The notes: a model not told the origin generated them from the letters alone. A stretch of DNA of 64,000 nt from Vaginimicrobium propionicum (GCF_900155645.1 NZ_LT706985.1:1240001-1304000); one strand, 5' to 3'. Numbered from the stretch's first letter, positions 34,737 through 44,244 are shown. Numbers and translations are program-made.

Positions 34737-35468
34737 TTAAATCTGTGACGTTAGTCGCTTGTTTGCTGTATTCATATGGGCGCGCATCGCTTCTTCAGCA
34801 CCCTTTGGGTCGCCGGCCTTAATCTTGTCGAGAACCTCTTGGTGCTCCCTAATAGCTTTTCGAGCCTCTTCTATATTTGTCAAGGAACGCTCTAGCCAGA
34901 TCCCGAGGAGAGAACGACATAGGCGCAATTGGTCTTTGACTAGCTCGTTTTGGCATATCTCGGCTAGGCAAACATGAAAATGGAAGTCAGGCGGCACTGC
35001 AGCCTCTAATTCAGGCAATGCGGCAGCCATTTCATCAATGGCAGTTTGCATTTTGGTGATTCCACTAACGTCAGGATTTTCGGCAGCCATTTCAGCGGCT
35101 GATATCTCCAAAACGCTTCGATAGGCTAACAAATCTTCGGTACTTGATCGCCCTAAAGCTACACCCCAACCTAGGCTTTTCGGTAATAAATCTGAAGCGC
35201 CGCCCGAAATAAAAGTGCCTGCTCCTGGACGAACTTCAACCAACCCAAGTAACTCTAAGGCTGCGATAGCCTCACGAATCGTTGATCTGCCAACTTTCAA
35301 CTTCTCCGCCAACGCACGCTCTGGTGGAAAACGATCACCAGAATTAAGCGGGCCAGAGGTAATCTGACTCAGCAGATATCGCGCCACATCAGCAGTAGAC
35401 GAACCTCTAGGCAAGGCGGATATTGTCTCTAGGAATTCATCGGCGGGGCCAAATGCATAAGCTGGCAT
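34737..35468 (-). CDS. GntR family regulator with FCD domain, copy 2
   Basis: The 243-residue protein has the winged helix-turn-helix SGDRFPPERALAEKLKVGRSTIREAIAALELLGLVEVRPGAGTFI, then the FCD domain (YRSVLEISAAEMAAEN, PDFHFHVCLAEIC, REHQEVLDKI). The FHFHVCLA segment carries the usual metal-binding histidine. It is divergent from the MFS transporter gene, with a strong palindrome in between, so it is the likely regulator of the 35.6-38.7 kb operon and of itself. Confidence 0.9.
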   Translation of the reverse strand: MPAYAFGPADEFLETISALPRGSSTADVARYLLSQITSGPLNSGDRFPPERALAEKLKVGRSTIREAIAALELLGLVEVRPGAGTFISGGASDLLPKSLGWGVALGRSSTEDLLAYRSVLEISAAEMAAENPDVSGITKMQTAIDEMAAALPELEAAVPPDFHFHVCLAEICQNELVKDQLRLCRSLLGIWLERSLTNIEEARKAIREHQEVLDKIKAGDPKGAEEAMRAHMNTANKRLTSQI

Positions 35469-35542
35469 AGCTTTAGGCTACCCAGTCACCGAACATCTCT
35501 GCCATTTTCTACCCCTCAGCCAGAAATTCCCAAAAAGTTTTG

Positions 35543-35565
35543 GTCAACCGGTTGACAGGTTAACC
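35543..35565. promoter_or_regulatory. Palindromic operator, probably for the FCD-GntR protein
   Basis: GTCAACCGGTTGAC (35543-35556) is a perfect 14-base palindrome and GGTTAACC (35558-35565) adjoins it, in the gap between a GntR gene and the transporter operon. The half-site CCGGTTGAC recurs upstream of the kinase gene at 57723. Confidence 0.6.
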
Positions 35566-35633
35566 AGTTCAGGAATAGTTTTTAGATACGTTCTCAGAGT
35601 CGAGAGCTACAAAGATGACAAGGAGGTCAGCTA

Positions 35634-36977
35634 ATGTCACAGGCAATGGCACCTGATTCAGTCGAAAAATCAGCCATCCACAAGGTTTCTGTGCGCCTAG
35701 TGCCGTTCGTAGCCTTGATGTTTTTTATCAATTTTTTGGATCGGACAGCGATTGGCTACGCCGGCCCGCACGGAATGGAACAAGACCTCGGCATCAATGC
35801 CGCACAGTTCGGTTTAGCGTCGGGCATCTTCTTCATCGGCTACATAATTTTGGAGATTCCAAGCAACCTGGCGTTGCACAAATTCGGAGCACGCAGATGG
35901 CTTGCGCGCATAATGGTTTCTTGGGGTATCGTCGCTACGCTTTTCACCTGGATCCAAACCGTTACGCATCTATACATTTTGCGCGTGCTATTAGGCGTTG
36001 CCGAAGCCGGATTCTTCCCTGGAGCGATTCTGTTCCTAAGCCTCTGGGTTCCTAGCCGCTATCGCCCTCGCATTTTGATGCTGTTCTATCTTGCCCAACC
36101 GCTTACCACCATGATTGGTGCACCGCTGGCAAGCTGGCTGATATCACACCACGGCGCCCTCGGCCTCGAAGGCTGGCGGTTTATGTTCCTTATGGTTGGT
36201 CTACCGGCTTTCATTGTGGGGATCATCGCTTTCTTTTATTTGAAAGATCGCCCTGAGGACGCGAAATGGTTAACTCCTGATGAGCAAAGCTGGCTTCGTA
36301 GTGAACTTGATAAAGAAGCAGCCTCAACCACAAGCTCAAACAAATCAGATAACAACGTTAAGGCGGCTTTAACTAGCGGCAGAGTCTGGGTGTTGTCACT
36401 GATTTACTTCGGTTTTATTTACGGTTTATACGCTTTGGGGTTCTTCCTGCCATCAATCATTAAAGGATTTGGCCAGCAATTCGATATGGAAATTAGTTTG
36501 ATCAATCAGGGACTAATTACCGCTATCCCCTACGCCTGCGCAGCCATAGCAATGTATCTATGGAGCAATGACGTAGGTCGTCGCGGACTAAAATCCTGGC
36601 ACATCGCAGGGCCAGCAGCTGTCGGAGGTATCTGCATTCCCATAGCTTTGTTTTTAGATTCCCCGATCCTGTCAATCATCATCATCTCGATCACCGCTAT
36701 GTCAATCTTTTCGGTGCTCCCTAATTTCTGGACGCTACCAACACAGTTTTTGACTGGAGCGCCAGCTGCAGCCGGTGTTGCACTCATTAACACCCTAGGT
36801 AATGTCGCCGGATTTTCGGCTGGTTACATCACCGGAGCCGTCCATGACCTGACCGATGGGTACATCATTCCAATGTTCATAGTTGGCGGATTCATGATCC
36901 TGTCAGCCGTATTGATGGTTCTTCTGGCTCGTTCGGGGAAGGTTAAAGTGGCTGACGAGATTAAGGCGGAGGTGTAA
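35634..36977 (+). CDS. MFS transporter, anion:cation symporter type
   Basis: The 447-residue protein has twelve hydrophobic helices, FINFLDRTAIGYAGP at the start of helix 1 and the signature ARWLARIMVSWGIVATLFTWI in the first half. The segment LGVAEAGFFPGAILFLSLWVPSRYR is characteristic of the anion:cation symporter branch, whose members import sugar acids such as gluconate, galactarate or tartrate derivatives with protons. AAGGAGGT precedes the start. It leads an operon with a TIM-barrel enzyme and an ApnO-like enzyme, so D-apionate or a relative is a reasonable substrate. Confidence 0.9.
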   Translation: MSQAMAPDSVEKSAIHKVSVRLVPFVALMFFINFLDRTAIGYAGPHGMEQDLGINAAQFGLASGIFFIGYIILEIPSNLALHKFGARRWLARIMVSWGIVATLFTWIQTVTHLYILRVLLGVAEAGFFPGAILFLSLWVPSRYRPRILMLFYLAQPLTTMIGAPLASWLISHHGALGLEGWRFMFLMVGLPAFIVGIIAFFYLKDRPEDAKWLTPDEQSWLRSELDKEAASTTSSNKSDNNVKAALTSGRVWVLSLIYFGFIYGLYALGFFLPSIIKGFGQQFDMEISLINQGLITAIPYACAAIAMYLWSNDVGRRGLKSWHIAGPAAVGGICIPIALFLDSPILSIIIISITAMSIFSVLPNFWTLPTQFLTGAPAAAGVALINTLGNVAGFSAGYITGAVHDLTDGYIIPMFIVGGFMILSAVLMVLLARSGKVKVADEIKAEV

Positions 36978-36981
36978 CTAA

Positions 36982-37785
36982 ATGACCCTCGGCATTGGCA
37001 CTTATGCCACCTTTTGGGAATGGTCATCCAGAAATCCGAACCCAATATCGTTGGCAGGCATGATTGAACGAACCCATGATTTAGGGTGTGAGGTTTTCCA
37101 AATTTGCGACTATCCGCAGATCGAGAAAATGGATACAGTTCAGCTGGAAGAAGTTAAAGCTCAGGCAGATGAACTTGGCATTGAGCTGGAGCTGGGCACC
37201 CGTGGCACAGACGTAAACCACCTCACGAAATACCTTGATATCGCCGATATTTTGGGGACGCGCACGCTGCGTTCTATGGTGCAGGTCGGTGATGGGAAAC
37301 CATCCCTGGAGCAATCTCTACAGAATGTCAAAAATTTGCTGCCCAGACTGCATGAACAAGAGGTGAAGCTCGCCTTTGAAACCTACGAGCAATTACCGAC
37401 CGCCAAACTAGTGGATTTCATCAAGCAAATAGCCGATCCAGCAGTCGGAATTGCCCTGGATCCGGCTAATTGCGTGGCTGGGCTTGAGCATCCTAACGAT
37501 GTAATCAGACGTTGTGCACCGTACACGATTAATTTGCATGTAAAAGATTTCGCTTTTTCACGGCGCACCGGGTGGGTCGGTTTCACTTATGCCGGAGCAA
37601 AAATGGGCGAAGGACTACTTGATTTTGCGTACGAAATTGAGCAGGTGCGTCCGGTCGAAAGAAATATCAACATGATCGTCGAGCATTGGTTGGTTTGGCA
37701 GGAGACCGCCGAGAAAACCATTGAGCTCGAACAGAAATGGACGCGCGACACCATCGAATATGTCCGCGCCCACCTCAAAAATTAG
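36982..37785 (+). CDS. Xylose-isomerase-like TIM barrel enzyme, candidate 3-oxo-isoapionate decarboxylase
   Basis: The 267-residue product has the metal-ligand set of the AP_endonuc_2/xylose-isomerase fold: E133 (AFETYEQ), D160 (IALDPAN), H186 (NLHVKDF) and E234 (IVEHWL). Members isomerise, epimerise or decarboxylate small sugars and sugar acids. It is preceded by the transporter after four bases and followed by the ApnO-like gene after 31 bases. In known D-apionate clusters a TIM barrel of this type (OiaC) decarboxylates 3-oxo-isoapionate to L-erythrulose. That specific role is inferred from neighbours; a plain isomerase is the alternative. Confidence 0.8.
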   Translation: MTLGIGTYATFWEWSSRNPNPISLAGMIERTHDLGCEVFQICDYPQIEKMDTVQLEEVKAQADELGIELELGTRGTDVNHLTKYLDIADILGTRTLRSMVQVGDGKPSLEQSLQNVKNLLPRLHEQEVKLAFETYEQLPTAKLVDFIKQIADPAVGIALDPANCVAGLEHPNDVIRRCAPYTINLHVKDFAFSRRTGWVGFTYAGAKMGEGLLDFAYEIEQVRPVERNINMIVEHWLVWQETAEKTIELEQKWTRDTIEYVRAHLKN

Positions 37786-37816
37786 ATAAAAATCAAACTC
37801 AAAAAGGAGAGACAAA

Positions 37817-38674
37817 ATGAGTGAAAATCTAAAAGTTGCGGTTATCGGTGCTGGCGGAAAAATGGGTCAACGAGTGTCTGCAAACCTAGAAAAAAAGGTT
37901 GGCTGGAAGACTTACTTTTGCGAGAACGGCGAAAAGGGCATAAAGACGGTCGAGGAGCTAGGTCGAAAGGTGACCCCTACTGATGAAATTATCAGTGAGG
38001 TGGATGTTGCTGTATTGGCTGTCCCGGACATTGCACTTGGCCCAGTGACTGCGGACGTCGCCCCGAAGATGAAACCAGGCGCCATGATTCTTACCCTTGA
38101 CCCGGCGGCTGCCTACGCCAACCTACTAACTGTGCGCGAAGACTTGGCCTACGCCGTCGCTCACCCAACCCACCCATCACTCTTCCTGGAACGCACCTCA
38201 AAAGAGGAGTGGGCTGACACCTTCGGCGGTGTTGCTGCCGCACAGTACTCTATGGCTGCGCTTCAACAGGGAAACGAATCTGACAAGAAACTAGCCACTG
38301 AGGTCATTGAAACCATTTATGCCCCTGTCATCAAGGTTCACTGGGTTTCCCTACATGATCTAGCAGTACTTGAGCCGACGCTAGCCGAAACCATCGGTTG
38401 CATGCTTGGCCAGTTTTGCCGCGACGCCCTCGACTACTGTGTCGAGGTGACCGACATGACCACTGAACAGGTAGAAGCAATGTTCTTTGGCCACATGTGG
38501 ATTGCGCTAACAAACGGGTTACGCGGTTCAAACCCCTTCTCAGATGCTTGCTTACTGGCCATGGACTACGGGCGCAACACCATCATCAAAGATGATTGGA
38601 AGAAAGTTTTCCAGGACGAAGACCTCGACCAGGTTCTTTGCAAGATGCTGAAGCTCGACAAAATTGAGCGTTAA
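37817..38674 (+). CDS. ApnO-like oxidoisomerase (phosphogluconate dehydrogenase C-terminal domain family)
   Basis: The 285-residue protein opens with the dinucleotide motif KVAVIGAGGKMGQRVSANLEK and has a Rossmann domain to about residue 130, then a helical domain with LTLDPAAAYANLL, AVAHPTHPSLFLERTSKEEWADTFGG and LRGSNPFSDACLLAMDYGRNTIIKDDW. This matches the family that includes D-apionate oxidoisomerase (ApnO), which uses NAD+ to turn D-apionate into 3-oxo-isoapionate. AAGGAG precedes the ATG by nine bases. The assignment of the family is firm; the substrate is inferred from the neighbours. Confidence 0.82.
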   Translation: MSENLKVAVIGAGGKMGQRVSANLEKKVGWKTYFCENGEKGIKTVEELGRKVTPTDEIISEVDVAVLAVPDIALGPVTADVAPKMKPGAMILTLDPAAAYANLLTVREDLAYAVAHPTHPSLFLERTSKEEWADTFGGVAAAQYSMAALQQGNESDKKLATEVIETIYAPVIKVHWVSLHDLAVLEPTLAETIGCMLGQFCRDALDYCVEVTDMTTEQVEAMFFGHMWIALTNGLRGSNPFSDACLLAMDYGRNTIIKDDWKKVFQDEDLDQVLCKMLKLDKIER

Positions 38675-38688
38675 CCAAATTAAATAAA

Positions 38689-38726
38689 ACTAGGTGACGG
38701 TTACCTTTTGGTATCCGCCACCTAGT
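38689..38726. terminator. Bidirectional terminator after the ApnO-like gene
   Basis: ACTAGGTG and CACCTAGT form the outer 8-base stem, with an inner stem CGGTTACC/GGTATCCG (one mismatch) closed by TTTT. GTTTTG follows on the plus strand. It separates convergent operons. Confidence 0.75.
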
Positions 38727-38739
38727 GTTTTGAACCAAA

Positions 38740-39480
38740 TTAACTACGCGCCAACGTTTCTTTGGCAACCTCAAGGAAAGCCTTGGGATCGTGGGCGAAA
38801 CGTCCCAGGAAAAGCCCATCAATAGCGCTATCCAATTTGGTTATTAGCCCAGGCCCGGCTGAACCACCATAAAGAATCGTCACCGAAGACAATTCCGGCA
38901 AGCCCTCCCGAATATTGCGACAAACCTCAGACACATATTCGGAGCTAGCCGGCTCTGCTGCCCCAATAGCCCAGTAAGGCTCATAACCGAGCCACATTTC
39001 CGCAGGCGTACCGTATTTCAACGCAGAACGCACCTGCTCCACACATAGTTTTGCCGCTTGTTTGGCTGTGGTTTTCTCAGGCTCACCTATGCAAAGGAGT
39101 GGAATTATCCCGTTCCGTTTAGCCGCCAAAACTTTTTTAGCGACCATGTCATCGTCTTCACGGAAAATAGTTCTACGCTCAGCGTGCCCAATCTCGACTA
39201 TTCTGACGCCTAACTCCGCCAAGTCGGTACCAGAGACTTCGCCCGTAAAAGCGCCACGGTCTTCATAAGCCAAATCTTGAGCACCCAGAAAAATACCACT
39301 ATCTTTCAAAATTTCCGCAGCCTGCGGGACAGTCAAAAAATCTGGTAAAACTGCAAGCCGAACATTATCACTAAGACCAGACTCACCAACAATTAAACGT
39401 TTCAAATCACGACAATAATCCAAAGTTCGCGACCTGGTAAAATACATCTTCAGGCTTACAGCAGCCACCGGTTTATTCAT
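38740..39480 (-). CDS. Triose-phosphate isomerase family protein, candidate tetrulose-phosphate isomerase
   Basis: The 246-residue protein keeps the TIM catalytic set: Lys in AAVSLKMYFTRS, His in EIGHAERRTIF and Glu in GYEPYWAIG. The N-terminal SLKMY replaces the NWKMN of housekeeping TpiA, as in the TpiA2/EryH branch that acts on L-erythrulose 1-phosphate in tetrose catabolism. It is followed on the minus strand of the same operon by RpiB (RpiB is upstream by 31 bases). The pairing of these two isomerases is typical of erythritol and L-erythrulose routes. Confidence 0.87.
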   Translation of the reverse strand: MNKPVAAVSLKMYFTRSRTLDYCRDLKRLIVGESGLSDNVRLAVLPDFLTVPQAAEILKDSGIFLGAQDLAYEDRGAFTGEVSGTDLAELGVRIVEIGHAERRTIFREDDDMVAKKVLAAKRNGIIPLLCIGEPEKTTAKQAAKLCVEQVRSALKYGTPAEMWLGYEPYWAIGAAEPASSEYVSEVCRNIREGLPELSSVTILYGGSAGPGLITKLDSAIDGLFLGRFAHDPKAFLEVAKETLARS

Positions 39481-39511
39481 TTCACTCCCAAAAAGGTGAA
39501 CAAATATCTAG

Positions 39512-39946
39512 TTATTCAGCCTCATATTCACAAATTCGAGCAACCTTATCTTTGCTGCGCGAATTCGGATCAAACTCATTCTTAAGATATTCCTCTAAGA
39601 ACACCTCGGCAGACTTAATACCCACCACCTGAGAACCAATAGCAATCATATTTGCATTATTGCTAAGAGTGGCTCGCTGAGCCTGATAAACATCAGCAAC
39701 ACAAGCGCAATAAGCGCCTTTCACCTTGTTAGCCGCTATTGAAACGCCAATACCAGTGCCGCAAACCACAACACCACGGTCATATTCGCCAGCAGCTACG
39801 GCTTCAGCCACCGCAACAGCAACATTGGCATAAATAGGATCATCGGAACCAAAATCTTTAACCTCGTGACCTAATTCCTTAGCCTTAGCAATAAGAGCCT
39901 GCTTAAGCTCTGTAGCGTTTGGATCACAACCGAATGCGAGTTTCAT
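39512..39946 (-). CDS. rpiB: RpiB/LacAB-type sugar-phosphate isomerase
   Basis: The 144-residue protein has the signature VVCGTGIGVSIAANKVKG with the catalytic Cys, and RATLSNNANMIAIGSQVVG. RpiB proteins interconvert ribose and ribulose 5-phosphates; the EryI branch converts D-erythrulose 4-phosphate to D-erythrose 4-phosphate. Its position at the head of an operon with a TpiA-like enzyme favours the tetrose role. An inverted repeat lies upstream of the start and may bind the DeoR regulator at 41080. Confidence 0.9.
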   Translation of the reverse strand: MKLAFGCDPNATELKQALIAKAKELGHEVKDFGSDDPIYANVAVAVAEAVAAGEYDRGVVVCGTGIGVSIAANKVKGAYCACVADVYQAQRATLSNNANMIAIGSQVVGIKSAEVFLEEYLKNEFDPNSRSKDKVARICEYEAE

Positions 39947-39980
39947 TCTTCACCTAACCTCGTTTAACATTAAATTCCTA

Positions 39981-40022
39981 TAAACAAGATTACATCATCT
40001 ATAACTTGTTTAATGCTCTGGG
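39981..40022. promoter_or_regulatory. Inverted repeat upstream of rpiB, possible DeoR operator
   Basis: TAAACAAG (39981-39988) and CTTGTTTA (40015-40022) are perfect inverted arms 26 bases apart, in the divergent region between rpiB and the aldo/keto reductase gene. Confidence 0.4.
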
Positions 40023-40117
40023 TATTGTTTTTTCTATTTCAGAAGAGCCAAGGCATGTATTGAGAGTATTCGAAAAGTTTTATCTCATACTGGTTTACAG
40101 TTCACAACTGGCCTAAT

Positions 40118-41080
40118 ATGAGTGATATGAAATATAGGCGGTTAGGTGATTCTGGTCTTAGCGTTTCTGTTTTGGGGTATGGCGCGAATAACTTAGGTCG
40201 AAAAGGCTCAGCTTCAGAAGATATTGCAGGCGCAAAGAAAGTTGTGGATGCCGCCCTGGATGTAGGCGTGACATATTTTGACACAGCAAACGTATATGGG
40301 CACGAACCGGGATTATCAGAAACGCTGCTGGGTAAGGCATTAGGTAATCGTCGCAACGATATCGTGATTGCAACTAAATTCGGGCTGCCAGTTGCAGGCG
40401 AACCTAAAGAATTGGCACGCGGATCGCGTCGCTACATTATGAAACAATGCGAAGCCTCTTTACGACGACTCGGCACCGATTGGATCGACCTTTATTACTA
40501 TCATTCCCCTGACTCTCTAACCCCAATTACTGAAACAATTGACGCGCTAGACAATTTGGTAGATCAAGGAAAGATTCGCTACTACGGTGTGTCAAATACG
40601 ACTGGATGGCAATTGGCAGACGCATGGCATAATTCACGTCCGGGGCGTCTAGTAGCAACACAAAATCATTACAATCTTCTGGATCGGCGAGCCGAACAGG
40701 AAATCGTTCCGGCAGCACAGCATTTCGGTTTAGGATTAGTTCCCTATTATCCGTTGGCGGCAGGCATATTGACAGGAAAATACACTCAGTCAGTGCCACA
40801 AGATGCCCGCTTAAAGCCAGGGGATCCCAAACTTGCTGCAGCTAATTTTGACGCATTACGCGCATACCAGGATTTCTGCTCCCAACGCGATATGCAACAG
40901 GCCTCAGTAGCAATTGCTTGGCTTGCTTCCCATTCTCCGGTGGCATCAATTATTGCCGGAGCTACACGTCCTGAGCAGATCCGCAAAAACGCCCAAGCAG
41001 TTGAGCTTGAATTAAGCATGGATGATTTAGCGACGTTAGACGAGATTTTCCCCCGTCCAGAAAAGGTTGCATTGTTCTAA
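40118..41080 (+). CDS. Aldo/keto reductase
   Basis: The 320-residue protein is a TIM-barrel reductase with LGYGANNLGR, GVTYFDTANVYG (catalytic Asp and Tyr), VIATKFG (Lys), DLYYYHSPD (His) and the C-terminal NADPH loop SIIAGATRPEQIRKN. It belongs to the class that includes voltage-gated channel beta-like and L-glyceraldehyde-3-phosphate reductases. It reduces or oxidises a sugar or aldehyde with NADP(H). Its stop overlaps the DeoR start (TAATG). Confidence 0.9.
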   Translation: MSDMKYRRLGDSGLSVSVLGYGANNLGRKGSASEDIAGAKKVVDAALDVGVTYFDTANVYGHEPGLSETLLGKALGNRRNDIVIATKFGLPVAGEPKELARGSRRYIMKQCEASLRRLGTDWIDLYYYHSPDSLTPITETIDALDNLVDQGKIRYYGVSNTTGWQLADAWHNSRPGRLVATQNHYNLLDRRAEQEIVPAAQHFGLGLVPYYPLAAGILTGKYTQSVPQDARLKPGDPKLAAANFDALRAYQDFCSQRDMQQASVAIAWLASHSPVASIIAGATRPEQIRKNAQAVELELSMDDLATLDEIFPRPEKVALF

Positions 41081-41907
41081 TGGATGATGAGATTGAGGCC
41101 AAACTTGCTGTACCACCATCAAAGCAAGATTTGAGGCGCGACGCGATAACCGAACGCGTTCTTGAGATTGGATCTATCCGAATAGATACGCTCGTCGATG
41201 AACTCAATGTGTCACGAATGACGATTCACCGCGATCTGGATGCCTTGGAGGCTCGCGGTGTGCTGCGTAAATCTAGAGGTGTAGTGACTGCAGTAGCGTC
41301 AAGCCTATTTGAGGCGTCAACTGATTATCGTTTGCGGCAACAATCTGCAGAAAAGCGCGCGATTGCCAAACTAGCGTTTGATCTTATTGAACCTGGGGAA
41401 GCGATCGTACTAGACGACTCAACAACAGGCTTGAATTTAGCCGAATTGTTGCCCCAAAAAGAACCTCTAACAGTTATCACCAATTTTGGGCGCGTCCTAG
41501 ACATGCTTTATGGCAAGAGAGGCATTTCACTTATCTCCACGGGTGGGGAATATTACCAACTATGTGACGCCTATAAAGGCAACTTGGCTCTTTCAGCTTT
41601 AAGCCAGTTGAGCGCGGATACATATTTCATGTCCACACCTGCCGTCAGCAATGGCGTTTGTTTCCACCAACAACCTGAGCTGATTCAAGTTAAACGTGCC
41701 ATGTTCCAGTGCGCAAAAAAGCGTGTATTGATTGCTGACCATACGAAATTCTATAAACGGGCGTTGTATTCGATGATGCCAATACGCGAATTCGACATTG
41801 TTATTTCCGACGCGGCATTGAGTCGCGAACATGTGACTGAGATTCGACGAAGTGGCGTCCAATTAATCATTGCAAAGACGCGTCCGGGAAAAACTGAAAT
41901 CAGTTAG
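41080..41907 (+). CDS. DeoR family transcriptional regulator
   Basis: The 275-residue protein has an N-terminal DeoR helix-turn-helix (ERVLEIGSIRIDTLVDELNVSRMTIHRDLDALEARGVLRKSRGVV) and a DeoRC sensor domain with AIVLDDSTTGLNLAELLP and RVLIADHTKFYKRALY. Such regulators bind phosphorylated sugars. It is translated with the aldo/keto reductase. The likely targets are that gene and the divergent rpiB/tpi operon. It converges on the operon at 41948, leaving 40 bp. Confidence 0.92.
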   Translation: MDDEIEAKLAVPPSKQDLRRDAITERVLEIGSIRIDTLVDELNVSRMTIHRDLDALEARGVLRKSRGVVTAVASSLFEASTDYRLRQQSAEKRAIAKLAFDLIEPGEAIVLDDSTTGLNLAELLPQKEPLTVITNFGRVLDMLYGKRGISLISTGGEYYQLCDAYKGNLALSALSQLSADTYFMSTPAVSNGVCFHQQPELIQVKRAMFQCAKKRVLIADHTKFYKRALYSMMPIREFDIVISDAALSREHVTEIRRSGVQLIIAKTRPGKTEIS

Positions 41908-41947
41908 CCCCGAACGCGCCTGCAATTTGATTCTTCTAGGTTCCTAT

Positions 41948-43342
41948 TTAGAGTCTCGTCAGCTTATTGTTGAGAATCTTGTCGGAGAAATTGTTATATT
42001 TACCAATTTCCCATTCACCGTTGATCATGTCCCAAACTATGGTGGTCAGAAGGTTAGCGAATTCTTCGTCAAGAATATGGTGATCCGTCCAGATGAGATC
42101 TACCACATTCGGATCAACCTTCAACCACATCCGCTGCAACATTGCAGTTGCTCTGCGCGACCATTGCGGATATTTTTCATCGGGTTCCCAAACGGGACCA
42201 TCACCATTGCCTTCCGCCCAACCACGCTCACGAGTGCACAAGGCTGCTTCCTGATCATAGGCTGACCAACCACGCATTGGGATGACAAATGCGCACGGAC
42301 CTTTGGAACCGTTCAAGGTTTCAGCGAGAAAATCCGAAAGCTCGATAATTTCCGGGATAGTGGGCACCATCTCGGTGACGTTCTCGTTGTGAATGTAAGG
42401 CTTACCAGTATCGCGGAAACCTTTACGTTTACCGGTGCGGAAGTCCTCTAGGTATTCTTCCTTCATTGTTTCAAAAGCGCCATAGGCACATTGATCCAAA
42501 CCTCCAGGGGCAACCACATTTGGGATTCCCATGTCAGGAGCGGCAGTCATACGTACGCCCCGCCAAGTTTTAGGCGTACCGTAAACGGAATCGTACATGT
42601 TGTTAGTCAATTCGCCAGGTGTCATATCAACAACAGCAGTGATGTCACCAGAGCGAATCAGGTCTTCCATAGTCGCGCCGACACCAACAGCATGGAAAGT
42701 TGAGCAATCCCACCCGTGATCGTTGAAGAAATTAGTAATTCTCATCTGGGTGGGCGTCGTCGTCCCATAGCTAGTAACGGCAGCCAACGGACGACCAATC
42801 GGAGGATCATCAACCTTGGCCATAGCAACGATGCCTGCACAAGCTTGCGTAACGATCTTTGATGTTACGGCCGTGATGCCTTGCTCAGCGGTTGGCGAAA
42901 CAATGAAAATATCTTTATTGCCTAGCCATCCTGACACGTCCGATGACGCCATGTCGGTCATCAGAATCTTGGGAACGCCAAATGGCAGCGCCCGCATCAC
43001 AATGGACACAGTGGTGGATCCCACCGAACCAGCCCAGCTTATGATGCCGTCACAACGTCCTTCTTCGCGTAGCTTGAGAGCCATTTGGGCGCCAGCTTCA
43101 CCAAGTTTTTTGATCGCGTCGGCACGTGGGCCAGCAAATACCTCATCCATGTCCAAGGACGCCAACTCGCCAACATCATGGTTGGAAATGTCAGCGAAAT
43201 CTACACTTCCACCAAGCGAAAGATCCATAATCACAGGTTCGCCACCGTTGGCACGAACCTGTTCGGCAAGGAATTGGATTTCCGTGCCTTTTGTATTGCA
43301 CATCCCCGTGCAGAGAATGACGGGCTTACCATTCTTATTCAT
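41948..43342 (-). CDS. UPF0261 (Tm-1-like) protein
   Basis: The 464-residue protein starts NGKPVILCTGMCNTKGTEIQFLAEQVRANG, with DGIISWAGSVGSTTVSIVMRALPFGVPKILMTDMAS and NVVAPGGLDQCAYG further on. These are the signature segments of UPF0261, the bacterial counterpart of the N-terminal domain of the tomato Tm-1 resistance protein, which binds ATP. The reaction is unknown. It is the last gene of the RuBisCO-like operon and follows a PEP-hydrolase-family barrel; in plants and fungi these two are fused into one protein, so they probably work as a pair. Confidence 0.88.
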   Translation of the reverse strand: MNKNGKPVILCTGMCNTKGTEIQFLAEQVRANGGEPVIMDLSLGGSVDFADISNHDVGELASLDMDEVFAGPRADAIKKLGEAGAQMALKLREEGRCDGIISWAGSVGSTTVSIVMRALPFGVPKILMTDMASSDVSGWLGNKDIFIVSPTAEQGITAVTSKIVTQACAGIVAMAKVDDPPIGRPLAAVTSYGTTTPTQMRITNFFNDHGWDCSTFHAVGVGATMEDLIRSGDITAVVDMTPGELTNNMYDSVYGTPKTWRGVRMTAAPDMGIPNVVAPGGLDQCAYGAFETMKEEYLEDFRTGKRKGFRDTGKPYIHNENVTEMVPTIPEIIELSDFLAETLNGSKGPCAFVIPMRGWSAYDQEAALCTRERGWAEGNGDGPVWEPDEKYPQWSRRATAMLQRMWLKVDPNVVDLIWTDHHILDEEFANLLTTIVWDMINGEWEIGKYNNFSDKILNNKLTRL

Positions 43343-43370
43343 CTGTTACTCCTTATGTCACCGGTGACTA

Positions 43371-44201
43371 TTAGTTATTGAGTGCGTCTTTATATTCGCG
43401 AGTGATTTCCAGAATCGCTTTTTCAATCGGGACGCGTTCAGCCGCAGAACCACCTATAAACCCGTGAGCAGAGGTGTTTTTAATTACATGAGCCGCCTCG
43501 GCAGGACCTTTGATAGGGCCGCCGTGGGCGAACAAGATAACATCGGGATTTTCTTTGAGAGCAGCATCGAAAATCAGCTGGCTTCGTTCAGTGGCCTCGT
43601 CGAGCGTCATATTGGACGCCGCACCTTTGAGCCCACCGACGGTCGAACCAAAGTGGGTTGCTATGGAGTGCGCGCCAACGCTGGCCATCACTTTAGCTTC
43701 CTCGGGAGTAAATGCGTATGCGAGGGTAAACATGTCCATTTTTACGGCCGTTTCGACGAATTCGACCTCGCGTTGCCAGCCGATGCCAATTTTGTCCATC
43801 TGGGCAACCGTTTCGTCCCCGTAGATCTTGATCATGAACGGGTTGATGCCGCTAACGCCAGCCTCTCGGAGGCGCTCGAGATGTTCTTTATGAGGCAATA
43901 GCGGGTTGAAAGCTCCAGATAGGGTCAAGATTGGGGCGTCAGAAACATTGGCAACAACCTCGGGAAGAAGATTGAAGATAATCTCGTTGATGTCGCTGTT
44001 TGGCATTAGCGCCGAAAGGGATCCCTGCCCTTTCATCCGCCAGTAGCTGGTTGCCGAGGTGATGATTAAATCAGCACCACCCATTTCTTGTAGTTTCGCT
44101 GACAACCCAAACCCGCAGTTTGGTGCGAACAGCGGTTTGCCAGTGCTGATCTCTTCGCGTAACCGTGACGTGACTTCATTTGCTGTGTAGAGTCGTGCCA
44201 T
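43371..44201 (-). CDS. PEP hydrolase family TIM barrel (second half of Tm-1-like pair)
   Basis: The 276-residue protein reads GKPLFAPNCGFGLSAKLQEMGGADLIITSATSYWRMKGQGSLSALMPNSD, with SGINPFMIKIYGDE, AHSIATHFGSTVGG and LFAHGGPIKGPAEAAHVI. This is the PF09370-type TIM-barrel family annotated as phosphoenolpyruvate hydrolase-like, which resembles PEP mutase/isocitrate lyase-type barrels and is the C-terminal half of plant Tm-1. It lies between the amidohydrolase and UPF0261 genes in one operon. Activity unproven. Confidence 0.85.
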   Translation of the reverse strand: MARLYTANEVTSRLREEISTGKPLFAPNCGFGLSAKLQEMGGADLIITSATSYWRMKGQGSLSALMPNSDINEIIFNLLPEVVANVSDAPILTLSGAFNPLLPHKEHLERLREAGVSGINPFMIKIYGDETVAQMDKIGIGWQREVEFVETAVKMDMFTLAYAFTPEEAKVMASVGAHSIATHFGSTVGGLKGAASNMTLDEATERSQLIFDAALKENPDVILFAHGGPIKGPAEAAHVIKNTSAHGFIGGSAAERVPIEKAILEITREYKDALNN

Positions 44202-44244
44202 TTCATTCTCCTTTGAATAGTTGGGACCGGCTGCTAGATTCCGG